From the NCBI GenBank assembly GCA_900321895.1, contig ONYB01000065.1, positions 1 through 25,628 of the forward strand: a DNA stretch of 25,628 bases, given 5' to 3'. The translations under genes were made by a program, and so were the position numbers. Source of the stretch: an uncultured Brachyspira sp. (lineage in GTDB: Bacteria; Cyanobacteriota; Vampirovibrionia; Gastranaerophilales; Gastranaerophilaceae). Shown piece after piece: positions 15,944 to 23,470 of this stretch. Under the pieces are notes generated by a model. It saw only the letters and a program-made list of their open reading frames with translations. It was not told where the DNA came from and did not search any database. Numbering within the stretch: position 1 is the stretch's first letter; the number at the start of each line of letters is the position of its first letter.

Positions 15944-15972
15944 TTGCTAATTTTAGCATAAAATACTATAAT
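15944..15972 (+). promoter_or_regulatory. promoter of the helicase gene
   Basis: TTGCTA (15944-15949), 17 bases, TATAAT (15967-15972). The start is expected near 15979, leaving a 13-base leader that is almost entirely the Shine-Dalgarno GGAGAGAG. The 5' part overlaps the palindrome at 15946-15957 and the -10 of the divergent cca gene. Confidence 0.6.
15946..15957. repeat. palindrome in the cca/helicase divergent promoter
   Basis: GCTAATTTTAGC: 5-bp arms GCTAA and TTAGC around two T's. It covers the minus-strand TAAAAT (15955-15950) before cca and most of the helicase -35 box, so one bound protein could affect both genes. AT-rich short palindromes also arise by chance. Confidence 0.35.
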
Positions 15973-15991
15973 AGAATATATTGGAGAGAGC

Positions 15992-18900
15992 ATGTTACAA
16001 GAAGCGACAAAAGCGATAAATTCCGCGTTTAACAACAGTTTTATAAAAAAATTAAGTCAATACCTTCATGATTGTGTTCGTGAAGAAGTTAAGAGTTCGA
16101 CTTTTAGAAATCTAAAAGGGGACAAGGATAATAAATGGATTTTTATCAAGGGCGAAGAAGAACTTTTCACCAAGTGGGAAGAATATTTGCGTCTTGACGG
16201 AAGCGACAGCAAATTAACCGAGCTTATGGTTCAATCTGAAATGAGCCAAAAGGATAAATATCTTATTTACGGTTATTTGTTTATTGTCGGTAAAAGTTCA
16301 AAATCAAAACGACAAAACGAATTTTTGACACCGCTTTTGTATATGCCTTGCAGGCTTGAGAGAAACGGAGTGAACATTAATTGTATTCCGCAAGACGAAG
16401 TTCTTTCGGTCAATACCGGAGCTCTCACGGCATTGATGAAAAAAAGTGACGACGATGACGAAGTTGAGCAACTTTTGGAAGGTTTGCTTGAGGTTGTTCC
16501 TTCTCTTCCGCTGACTGACGAGGGTTTGAATATTTTTCTCACAACTTTGAAATCACTAATTCCGGAAATCGACATTTCTTTTGATAAGAAAAACGATGTT
16601 GATGAGGATAATATTTCGGCTGATGTTGCAAAAGATTTTTATAACGAAAAAATTAATGCCGATAACGTTGATGAAATTATTGAAGCTGAAGAAACAAAAC
16701 AAAAACAGATTAAAAAATTGGAAAAAATTTCGCTCACCAAACAAGCGGCAATAATTTTGACCAAAAGACCGTCCGTCACTGCGGGAGTTCTTCACGAACT
16801 TACTCAAATTGCGGAACAGCCGAGTGGAATTTATCGTGAAACGGCATTGAATATTATTAACGAAGAATACAATCTTTCAAAAGACAAATCTGTTCCAATC
16901 AAAGATATGAAAGAGGTTAAGGATTTTTATCCGATAACTCCGCTTTCTTTGAGTGATTCTCAGGAAAAAGTTATTAAAAATATTGATAACAACAAATTTA
17001 TTGCTGTCCAAGGGCCTCCTGGAACAGGTAAATCTCAAACAATCGTAAACCTTGTGGCTCACCTTATTGCAAACGGCAAAACCGTTCTTGTGGCTTCTCG
17101 TATGGATAAGGCTGTCGATGTCGTTGCTGAGCGTTTGAATGAGCTTGGAGCTCCGTATTTGGCTCTAAGAGCGGGACGTTTGAATTACCAAAAACAACTC
17201 AGCTACCAACTTCAAGATTTGCTTTCGGGCAAAGTCGATTTGGATTCGGAATTTGAAGATAGCCTTTTTGCGGGTATTGATGATATGAAAAATCATATTA
17301 ATATGCTGAAAGGTGCTGAAAATAAATGTGAGCAGATTATCAAGCTCGAAAATGAATGGCGAAATGTTTCTAAAGAAACACAGATGCAAGAAAATTCTGT
17401 CGGAGAACCTCAATTTATAAAAGCTCCGCTTAAAAAATTTGAAATTGAGTCAATCGCAGTTATTATAAAAACTCTCGAAAATAATGTCGAAAAAACGGGA
17501 TTTTTTGCAAATATCGCAAACTTTGGCGGAGTAAATCAGCTTAAAAAAATTCTGAAATTGAAAAATTTTGACGTTAATTATGAAAACTTAAATCGTTTGA
17601 AATCAGAACTGGAAACAGCAGAACTTGTTTATAAATTGCGTAAAATTGAATCAGATATTCAAAAAACAGGGAATCTTCATGTTTTGTCGGAGCAGATAAA
17701 ACAGATGAAAAAGAAACAAAAACCTCTTGCCGTAAATATTTTAAAAAATCGCAGAAGAGAATCCCTTAAAGGGCTTTTGCGTGATCAGATAAAACGCCAA
17801 AGGTTGATTGTTCACGCAAAATCGTTGGTTGAAAAACGACAAAATTTACAGAGTCGAATTCTTGAAACAGAAGATTTTAAACCGCTTTTGGAGGCTTTTC
17901 CGTGCTGGTGTGTAACAACTTATGCCGTATCAGGCTCACTACCGCTAAAGCCGGGGATGTTTGACGTTGCAATTATTGATGAGGCTTCGCAATGTGATAT
18001 TGCAAGTTGTTTCCCGATACTTTACCGTGCAAAAAAAGCCGTAATTGTCGGCGACGATAAACAACTTCCGCATTTGTCTTTCTTGGAAAAAGCAAAAGAG
18101 CAATCCTTCCTGTCACAATACGGAATTCCTGATAAGTATCAGTTGATGTGGCGTTTTAGAACAAATTCGATGTTTGACCTTGCGGATTATTATTCGATGA
18201 ATTCGGTAATGTTGGATGAGCATTTTAGAAGCCTTCCGCCGATTATTGAGTTTTCAAACCGTGAATTTTACGGTGGCAGAATGCGTATTATGAAAAAAGA
18301 TACCGGCATGGATAAGGTTATTGAAATAGTTCAGGTTCCTGACGGGAAAGTCGATATGGACGCAACCAGAAATCTTCCTGAAATCGAGGCTTTGGTAAAA
18401 TATCTCTACGATATAATTGTGGAAGATGAACGCAAAAATCCCGATAACCCTGTTTCTATCGGTGTAATTTCACCGTTTAGAGCTCAAGTTGAACAGTTGA
18501 AGGTTTCAATTTCAAAAGTTATTTCAGAACACATGATACGAAAACATCAGATTGAAGTCGGCACTGCACATACGTTTCAGGGTGATGAACGTGATGTAAT
18601 CCTTATGTCATGGGCTTATGCTGACAATAGTTTCCCGCAAAGTCTTGTGTTCTTGCAAAAACCGAATTTATTTAATGTTGCGGTTACTCGTGCAAGAAAT
18701 AAAGTTATTAATTTTATTTCAAAAGACGTAAAAGAACTGCCGGATGGGCTTTTTAGACATTATACGGCTTATGTTGAAGAATATCAAAACAAATTGGAAG
18801 CCCTCAAAAATTGCAATTTTGATGAAAATATTTACAAAAATTCTCTTGAAAAAGAAATTGCAGAAGCTATCAGAAATCTTGATCACGAAGTCAAAGCAGG

Positions 18901-19111
18901 GGTTGAGATTGCAGGATTGAGTGCGGATTTGCTTGTTGATAATAAGTATATTATCGAAGTTGACGGAGTTGAGGATAATAAAAAATCTTCGGTTTCCAAT
19001 ATGAAAAAGCAAGCAATTCTTGAACGTTGCGGATTTAACGTAAAACGTGTAACTTATCGAGAATGGCAATATTCTCAAAACGCTTGCCTTGACAGGCTTT
19101 TAGCTGATTAA
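15992..19111 (+). CDS. large SF1 (DNA2/NAM7-like) helicase with C-terminal nuclease-like domain
   Basis: The 1039-residue protein has superfamily 1B helicase motifs: Q-motif region P-L-S-L-S-D-S-Q-E (317-325), Walker A GPPGTGKS (341-348), Walker B IIDEASQ (661-667), motif III V-G-D-D-K-Q-L-P (686-693), E-H-F-R-S-L-P (743-749), G-V-I-S-P-F-R (824-830), G-T-A-H-T-F-Q-G-D-E-R-D (857-868) and N-V-A-V-T-R-A-R (895-902). A long insert (about 400-640), partly coiled coil, separates motifs Ia and II. The C-terminus (about 950-1039) has E954, S-A-D979-L-L-V-D and I-I-E989-V-D991-G, then a G-F-N-V-K-R-V-T-Y-R-E-W end. This resembles PD-(D/E)XK or RAP/DUF559-type nucleases. The N-terminal 300 residues match nothing I recognise. 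Such helicase-nuclease fusions occur in repair and in phage defence; no defence partner genes are seen here. GGAGAGAG precedes the ATG. Confidence 0.88.
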   Translation: MLQEATKAINSAFNNSFIKKLSQYLHDCVREEVKSSTFRNLKGDKDNKWIFIKGEEELFTKWEEYLRLDGSDSKLTELMVQSEMSQKDKYLIYGYLFIVGKSSKSKRQNEFLTPLLYMPCRLERNGVNINCIPQDEVLSVNTGALTALMKKSDDDDEVEQLLEGLLEVVPSLPLTDEGLNIFLTTLKSLIPEIDISFDKKNDVDEDNISADVAKDFYNEKINADNVDEIIEAEETKQKQIKKLEKISLTKQAAIILTKRPSVTAGVLHELTQIAEQPSGIYRETALNIINEEYNLSKDKSVPIKDMKEVKDFYPITPLSLSDSQEKVIKNIDNNKFIAVQGPPGTGKSQTIVNLVAHLIANGKTVLVASRMDKAVDVVAERLNELGAPYLALRAGRLNYQKQLSYQLQDLLSGKVDLDSEFEDSLFAGIDDMKNHINMLKGAENKCEQIIKLENEWRNVSKETQMQENSVGEPQFIKAPLKKFEIESIAVIIKTLENNVEKTGFFANIANFGGVNQLKKILKLKNFDVNYENLNRLKSELETAELVYKLRKIESDIQKTGNLHVLSEQIKQMKKKQKPLAVNILKNRRRESLKGLLRDQIKRQRLIVHAKSLVEKRQNLQSRILETEDFKPLLEAFPCWCVTTYAVSGSLPLKPGMFDVAIIDEASQCDIASCFPILYRAKKAVIVGDDKQLPHLSFLEKAKEQSFLSQYGIPDKYQLMWRFRTNSMFDLADYYSMNSVMLDEHFRSLPPIIEFSNREFYGGRMRIMKKDTGMDKVIEIVQVPDGKVDMDATRNLPEIEALVKYLYDIIVEDERKNPDNPVSIGVISPFRAQVEQLKVSISKVISEHMIRKHQIEVGTAHTFQGDERDVILMSWAYADNSFPQSLVFLQKPNLFNVAVTRARNKVINFISKDVKELPDGLFRHYTAYVEEYQNKLEALKNCNFDENIYKNSLEKEIAEAIRNLDHEVKAGVEIAGLSADLLVDNKYIIEVDGVEDNKKSSVSNMKKQAILERCGFNVKRVTYREWQYSQNACLDRLLAD

Positions 19112-19120
19112 AATTTTAAC

Positions 19121-19140
19121 GTAACATTTTTGTTACTTTT
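19121..19140 (+). terminator. weak terminator-like hairpin after the helicase gene
   Basis: GTAACA (19121-19126), loop TTTT, TGTTAC (19131-19136), then TTTT. The stem is perfect but only 6 bp and AT-rich, so termination may be partial. Confidence 0.35.
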
Positions 19141-19164
19141 AACCCAAAACCAAAATTTAAGTCC

Positions 19165-19191
19165 TATAATAGAAATTGTAAAGATTACAAT
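19165..19191 (+). promoter_or_regulatory. tdk -10 element with palindromic operator over the start site
   Basis: TATAAT (19165-19170) predicts a start near 19177. A perfect palindrome, ATTGTAA-AGA-TTACAAT (19175-19191), covers that start site. The -35 position is poor, as is common for promoters that need help or are tightly controlled. The next gene, thymidine kinase, starts at 19232. The protein that would bind here is unknown. Confidence 0.5.
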
Positions 19192-19231
19192 AATTATTTA
19201 GAGTTATTTAAAATTGGTGATGGGAGAAATA

Positions 19232-19849
19232 ATGGAAGGGTATAGTTTTGAGTTAATTACAGGGCCTATGAGCTGCGGCAAAACCGAGGAGCTTTTGAGA
19301 AGGGTTCGCAGATGTATTATTGCAAAGAAAAAAGTCAAGGTAATTTCGCCAGATGTGGACACGAGAGCAAAAGGAGATTACATCGAATCCCGCAACGGTT
19401 TGTGGCTTGATGCAATAAAGGTTAAACACTCAATACAAATTCTTTCTTTTGTAAAACCTGATGATGAAGTTATTGCGATTGATGAATTACAATTTTTTGA
19501 CGGAAACATAACAAAAGTTATCACAAAATTGATGAATGAAGGCAAAAAAGTTATCGGAACAGGTTTGGAATTGGACTTCAAGGCTGAACCTTTCGGTCAC
19601 ATGCCGGAACTTATGTGCATTGCAACAAGAGTAGACAAGCTTCATGCCGTTTGTATGAAATGCGGTTGCGAACATGCTACAAGAACTCAAAGACTTATTG
19701 ACGGAAAACCTGCCGATAAAAATTCACCGCTTATAATGATTGGTGGGGATGAAACTTATGAAGCAAGATGTATCAAGTGTTACGAGCTTCCTGACAAGCA
19801 TCCTGAAAAAGCAAAACATGGCATGAAAGTTTTGCCGTTTGTGAAATAA
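19232..19849 (+). CDS. tdk: thymidine kinase (type II, TK1-like)
   Basis: The enzyme phosphorylates thymidine to dTMP in the salvage pathway. Counted from the ATG at 19232, the 205-residue protein has P-loop GPMSCGKT (11-18), D-E-L-Q-F-F (84-89) with catalytic E85, the lasso-loop stretch G-L-E-L-D-F-K-A-E-P-F-G (111-122), four zinc-binding cysteines (C141, C144, C180, C183) and G-G-D-E-T-Y-E-A-R-C (171-180) near the thymidine site. The frame extends to TTG at 19214, but GGGAG lies 5 bases before the ATG at 19232 and the family N-terminus starts there. It stands as a single gene between the helicase and a two-way terminator. Confidence 0.96.
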   Translation: MEGYSFELITGPMSCGKTEELLRRVRRCIIAKKKVKVISPDVDTRAKGDYIESRNGLWLDAIKVKHSIQILSFVKPDDEVIAIDELQFFDGNITKVITKLMNEGKKVIGTGLELDFKAEPFGHMPELMCIATRVDKLHAVCMKCGCEHATRTQRLIDGKPADKNSPLIMIGGDETYEARCIKCYELPDKHPEKAKHGMKVLPFVK

Positions 19850-19871
19850 AAATTTTTTCATTTATAATATA

Positions 19872-19908
19872 CTAAAAACCGCACCTCCGATAGGAAATGC
19901 GGTTTTAG
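19872..19908. terminator. bidirectional terminator between tdk and dxs
   Basis: CTAAAAACCGCA (19872-19883) pairs with TGCGGTTTTAG (19898-19908), leaving one bulged A and a 14-base loop. The T-rich 3' arm on either strand suits both convergent genes (tdk ends at 19849, dxs at 19925). Confidence 0.75.
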
Positions 19909-19924
19909 TTTGTTGATTTGAAGA

Positions 19925-21694
19925 TTATTTAATTGTTTTTTCGATATCTTCGACGATTAATTCCGGAGTCAGGTGATAGCTTTTGTAAAGATCTTCAAGC
20001 GGAGTTCTGTCCGTGAATTCTTTTTTGCCGCCAAAATTTAAAACCTTCATAGCGGAAGAACCGTAGAAAGATGAAATTTTTTGTCCGAAACCGCCTTCAA
20101 CAATTCCGTCCTCAAGAGTTATAACAAGTTTGTGGTCTGATTTTAGGGAATTTAGTAATTCTTCATCAATTCCCGACAAGAAATGTGGATTAATTAAAGT
20201 TGCATTAATTCCGAGTTTTTTACTCAAAAGAGCTTTGACTTTTTTGCCGAGTTCAAAGAAATTGCCTGCCCCGATGATTGCGATATCAGCCCCTTTTTCT
20301 TCGATTTTGTATTTGTTAATTTGTGAATAATCCGTATTATCTTCTGTACCCGATGAAATTACGTTGCCAAAAGGAACTCTTATTGCCACCGGATAATCTT
20401 TTTGTTCTACAGACCAGTCAAGCATTTTGAGATATTCTTCTTTGTTGACGGGTGAAAGATAGATTAAATTCGGGATATTGCTAATGAGCGAAATATCAAA
20501 TGAGCAAAGGTGGGTTGCATCTGCTTCGGATATTGCACCCCAGAACACCAAGAGAGTTGCAGGGGTACTGTTCAAAGCCAAATCTTGAGATAATTGATCG
20601 TAAGTTCTTTGGATGAAAGAACTCATAACCCCTAAAATAGGTTTGCCGCCGTTTTTTGCAATACCTGATGAAAATGCAATAGCGTGTTCTTCTGCAATCC
20701 CCACATCAACGTAGTGCTTTCCTGCTTTTGTTCTGAAATCACGAGTAAATCCCGTAACCCCTGGAGTTGCAGGTGAAATTGCAACAACTGTCGGATCTTT
20801 TTCATATTTTTTAGTAATATAATCTGCCGTTATGCTGTCATAAGTTTCAAATGCGGGCTGTGGCTTGTTATCTAATGCGTTTGGCAAAATCCAATGATAA
20901 AATTCTCTTCGCTCATCGGCATCCGCAAGCCCTTTTCCTTTAATTGTGTGAATATGGATAATTGTCGGGTGATTGGTGTTTTTAACTTTTTCAAACGTTT
21001 CAACGAGTTTTTTGATATTATGTCCGTCTGCAACATAATGATATTCAAATCCGAGAGCCTTGAAGAAGTTATTTTCAGCCTTTCCGTCGGTATCTCTCAA
21101 AAGTTTAAGGTTTGCGTACAAACCGCCTTGATTTTCTGCAATGGACATATCGTTGTCGTTAACGATGATAATAATGTTACTGTTCAAAACCGCAGCATTG
21201 TTTAAGCCCTCGTAAGCTTCACCGCCGCTTAAAGAGCCATCACCGATTAGAGCAATGATATTCTCATTCCCTCCTTTTAAATCTCTGCCTTTTGCAAGTC
21301 CTGTTGCAAGGCTTACGGATGTCGATGTATGTCCGACTTTAAATAAATCGTGCGGACTTTCTTCCGGTGCGGTGTAACCCGTATATTTTAAATATTTGTC
21401 AGTGTCGGTAAATCCTTCTTTTCTGCCTGTTAAGATTTTGTGCGGATAGCATTGATGGGAAACATCAAAAACAAATTTGTCTACAGGTGAATTAAAAACG
21501 TAATGCAAGGCAACAGTAACTTCAATAATCCCGAGGTTCGGACCAAGGTGACCGCCTGTTGTGTTAACTTTTTTTATAATAAGTTTTCTCATTTCATCTG
21601 AAAGTTCGGTCATTTCGTCAAAAGATAGCTGTTTTAAATCTTTTGGGGAATTAACTTTGTCTAAAATTTTTGTATCTATATCGACTTTACTCAT
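19925..21694 (-). CDS. dxs: 1-deoxy-D-xylulose-5-phosphate synthase, divergent subfamily
   Basis: A thiamine-diphosphate transketolase-fold enzyme that would condense pyruvate and glyceraldehyde 3-phosphate for the MEP isoprenoid pathway. Counted from 21694 (589 residues): T-G-G-H-L-G (46-51), D-V-S-H-Q-C-Y-P-H-K-I-L-T-G-R (77-91), V-G-H-T-S-T-S (120-126), the ThDP motif from G-D-G-S-L (151) to N-D-N-D-M-S-I (179-185), and V-G-I-A-E335-E-H-A with the catalytic glutamate. Classical DXS reads D-R-A-G-L-V-G-x-D-G-x-T-H; here it is V-F-W-G-A-I-S-E-A-D-A-T-H, so the arginine of that motif is missing. The protein is also shorter than the usual 620 or so residues. It may be a shorter DXS subfamily or a related synthase. 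The start is set by AAAGGA before the ATG at 21694; the longer frame to 21709 includes that Shine-Dalgarno. Confidence 0.82.
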   Translation of the reverse strand: MSKVDIDTKILDKVNSPKDLKQLSFDEMTELSDEMRKLIIKKVNTTGGHLGPNLGIIEVTVALHYVFNSPVDKFVFDVSHQCYPHKILTGRKEGFTDTDKYLKYTGYTAPEESPHDLFKVGHTSTSVSLATGLAKGRDLKGGNENIIALIGDGSLSGGEAYEGLNNAAVLNSNIIIIVNDNDMSIAENQGGLYANLKLLRDTDGKAENNFFKALGFEYHYVADGHNIKKLVETFEKVKNTNHPTIIHIHTIKGKGLADADERREFYHWILPNALDNKPQPAFETYDSITADYITKKYEKDPTVVAISPATPGVTGFTRDFRTKAGKHYVDVGIAEEHAIAFSSGIAKNGGKPILGVMSSFIQRTYDQLSQDLALNSTPATLLVFWGAISEADATHLCSFDISLISNIPNLIYLSPVNKEEYLKMLDWSVEQKDYPVAIRVPFGNVISSGTEDNTDYSQINKYKIEEKGADIAIIGAGNFFELGKKVKALLSKKLGINATLINPHFLSGIDEELLNSLKSDHKLVITLEDGIVEGGFGQKISSFYGSSAMKVLNFGGKKEFTDRTPLEDLYKSYHLTPELIVEDIEKTIK

Positions 21695-21741
21695 AAAATT
21701 TCCTTTCATAAAACTGCATTCTCAATCTATAATAAGATTTT

Positions 21742-21767
21742 ACAACTTGATAGCTGCTATCAGTCAA
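21742..21767 (-). promoter_or_regulatory. dxs promoter region with perfect palindrome
   Basis: On the minus strand TTGACT (21767-21762) is followed after 17 bases by TGTAAA, or after 19 by TAAAAT. The spacer is filled by TGATAGC-A-GCTATCA (21762-21748), a perfect 15-bp inverted repeat that extends further if one base is bulged. The spacer position is typical of a repressor operator. The cognate regulator is unknown. Confidence 0.5.
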
Positions 21768-21785
21768 CCCCTTTTTAAAAAATTT

Positions 21786-22472
21786 TTAACAATCCATTTC
21801 TTTTTTCCATTCGGTGTAAAAATAAACAGCAAGAATGAAATAAACACTCCACATTATGAGGGTGGCATAAGCCCGCTCGCCTTTGCAAACTAAATCCAAC
21901 CACATAATGAAGGATAATCCGTTTACAATCATCCACACAATCCATTGTTCTATTGCTCGTTTTACGGTTAAATACATGCCGGCGATTGAAAAAACTGCCG
22001 TTATTGCATCTATAATAGGGTTTTTGTCGTTGAAATAATTTAAAATAAATGCTGCAATTACTGTAAACAAAATGCAAAAGAAAATTAAAACTTTTTTTTC
22101 GTGCGGTTCAAGTTTTGTTTTGTAAATTTCTTGCGTGTCGGTATTCAGGTGTTTTTTCCATTTAAAAATCCCTAAAAGTTGCATGGGGATGTAGTAGAAC
22201 AAATACAAAATCAGATTTCCCCATATAGCATTGTTAAAAGCCAGCAGGCTATAGCACCCTGACCCGCAAAGTCCGAAAAAGTAACAGGAAATCTTGCCCT
22301 TACCCGCAATTATGGTGTACAAAATTCCGCAAATCGCAGACACAACTGCAACAGGTTTGTCCTTTAGCAAAAACGAACTTACCAAAATAAAAACAATTAC
22401 GCAAAATAAGCCGACAGTTTCTGCCCTTTTCCAACCTTTAAGCTCATTCTTTATAAATTCTGTGATTTTCAT
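21786..22472 (-). CDS. pnuC: PnuC-family nicotinamide riboside-type transporter
   Basis: The 228-residue inner-membrane protein has about seven hydrophobic segments. Family features are the G-K-G-K-I-S-C-Y-F-F-G stretch, A-I-W-G-N-L-I-L-Y-L-F-Y-Y-I-P-M-Q-L-L-G-I, the K-R-A-I-E-Q-W-I-V-W element and N-G-L-S-F-I-M-W near the end. PnuC proteins facilitate uptake of nicotinamide riboside for NAD synthesis, while close relatives carry thiamine or riboflavin. No thiamine riboswitch was recognised upstream. Next to the thiamine-dependent dxs a thiamine role is thinkable but unsupported. The frame is open to 22514 and would then overlap the divergent gene; MKITEFIKNELKGW at 22472 is the typical N-terminus. 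No Shine-Dalgarno; TACAAT (22485-22480) ends 7 bases before the ATG. Confidence 0.87.
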   Translation of the reverse strand: MKITEFIKNELKGWKRAETVGLFCVIVFILVSSFLLKDKPVAVVSAICGILYTIIAGKGKISCYFFGLCGSGCYSLLAFNNAIWGNLILYLFYYIPMQLLGIFKWKKHLNTDTQEIYKTKLEPHEKKVLIFFCILFTVIAAFILNYFNDKNPIIDAITAVFSIAGMYLTVKRAIEQWIVWMIVNGLSFIMWLDLVCKGERAYATLIMWSVYFILAVYFYTEWKKEMDC

Positions 22473-22479
22473 TATGAGC

Positions 22480-22489
22480 ATTGTATAAT
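22480..22489. promoter_or_regulatory. overlapping divergent -10 elements
   Basis: Plus strand TATAAT (22484-22489) lies 8 bases before the ATG at 22498. Minus strand TACAAT (22485-22480) lies 7 bases before the pnuC ATG at 22472. The gap between the two start codons is only 25 bases, so each -35 region must lie inside the other gene; both are weak matches. Leaders would be about 1-2 bases. Confidence 0.5.
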
Positions 22490-22497
22490 GAATTACG

Positions 22498-23469
22498 ATG
22501 AAAGTACAGAGCATTTACACAAATAAATTATTAAAAAAAGGGCTGGAGTTTGCTGCAAGCAACGGTTCGCTTTTTGCGGCAGGAACTTCGCTTGTATTAT
22601 CATCGGTTGCAAGACCCGCAGTAATTCTTGCAACACCTCATACTGATAATGAAAATAAAAAATATGCTTGTGCAAAATCACTTTCTTCTAGCGGTGTCGG
22701 GTATTTAATAATGGCACTTGCCTCCATGCCGGTTGCGAAAGCCGTAAAAAATATTGATAAAAATCCGCAAAAATACCTTAAAAAAGCGACAATCGAAACC
22801 CTCAAAAACGGGAGCGAAAGCCTTGCAAAATCTAAGCAGTATAAATTTGCGACACAACTTTTCAAGTTAGGAGTCGGGCTTCTTGTTGCAGTGCCAAAAT
22901 CTGCTATGACTTGTGCTTTAATTCCGCCGATTATGAAAGTTTTATTTAATAAAAAAGAAAATTCTCTAAAAATTAATAAAGAGAAAAATGTTTCGTTTAC
23001 AGGGATTGCAGAAAGAGGTTCAAATCAGTTGTCAAAAGGTATCGGAAAAATTCTCGATACAAAATTTATTCAAAAAATATCAGAAAAATTACATAATACA
23101 AATTTTGAACAGCATATAATTTCGATGACTGATGTGATTTTGACCGGAGCATTTATTGAACAAACAAAACGCAATAAAAAAATTGAAGAAAATCGAAAAA
23201 AAACACTTATTTATAATTCAGCAATTTCAACAGGTTTATGTATTACGGGCAGTTACGCATTGAGTAAAGTTCTTGAAAAACCTACGGAAAAATTTGTTGA
23301 AAATTTTACAAAAGCAAATAAAAATTCGCCAAAGTTAGATAAATATCTTGAGGGTATTAGAGTTGCGAAACCTGTCATGATATTAGGCGGGATTTATTAT
23401 TTAATAATCCCGCTAATCTCAACATTTTTGGCTGATAGAGTCGGTAAAAAATCAACACCGACGGCCTAA
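22498..23469 (+). CDS. multi-pass membrane protein of unknown function with V-S-F-T-G motif
   Basis: The 323-residue protein has hydrophobic segments at about 24-45, 63-84, 121-150, 228-240 and 288-312, separated by lysine-rich loops. There is no cleavable signal peptide. A central polar linker (151-175) holds K-N-V-S-F-T-G, similar to the N-I-N-F-K-G of the protein at 11278-11745. Conserved-looking small-residue helices (S-S-S-G-V-G-Y-L-I-M-A-L-A) and K-P-V-M-I-L-G-G-I-Y-Y-L-I-I-P suggest an integral inner-membrane protein. I recognise no family or catalytic motif. Its start has no Shine-Dalgarno; TATAAT lies 8 bases upstream. It converges with the PiT gene, one base separating the two stops. 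Confidence 0.78.
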   Translation: MKVQSIYTNKLLKKGLEFAASNGSLFAAGTSLVLSSVARPAVILATPHTDNENKKYACAKSLSSSGVGYLIMALASMPVAKAVKNIDKNPQKYLKKATIETLKNGSESLAKSKQYKFATQLFKLGVGLLVAVPKSAMTCALIPPIMKVLFNKKENSLKINKEKNVSFTGIAERGSNQLSKGIGKILDTKFIQKISEKLHNTNFEQHIISMTDVILTGAFIEQTKRNKKIEENRKKTLIYNSAISTGLCITGSYALSKVLEKPTEKFVENFTKANKNSPKLDKYLEGIRVAKPVMILGGIYYLIIPLISTFLADRVGKKSTPTA

Positions 23470-23470
23470 A

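Noticed and set aside
15943..16035. 31-codon N-terminal extension of the CCA enzyme
   Set aside because: It would overlap the divergent helicase gene, and conserved sequence begins only after 15942.
17165..17413. Long ORFs on the strand opposite the helicase, HisRS and PiT genes
   Set aside because: They are frame shadows of well-supported genes and encode no recognisable protein.
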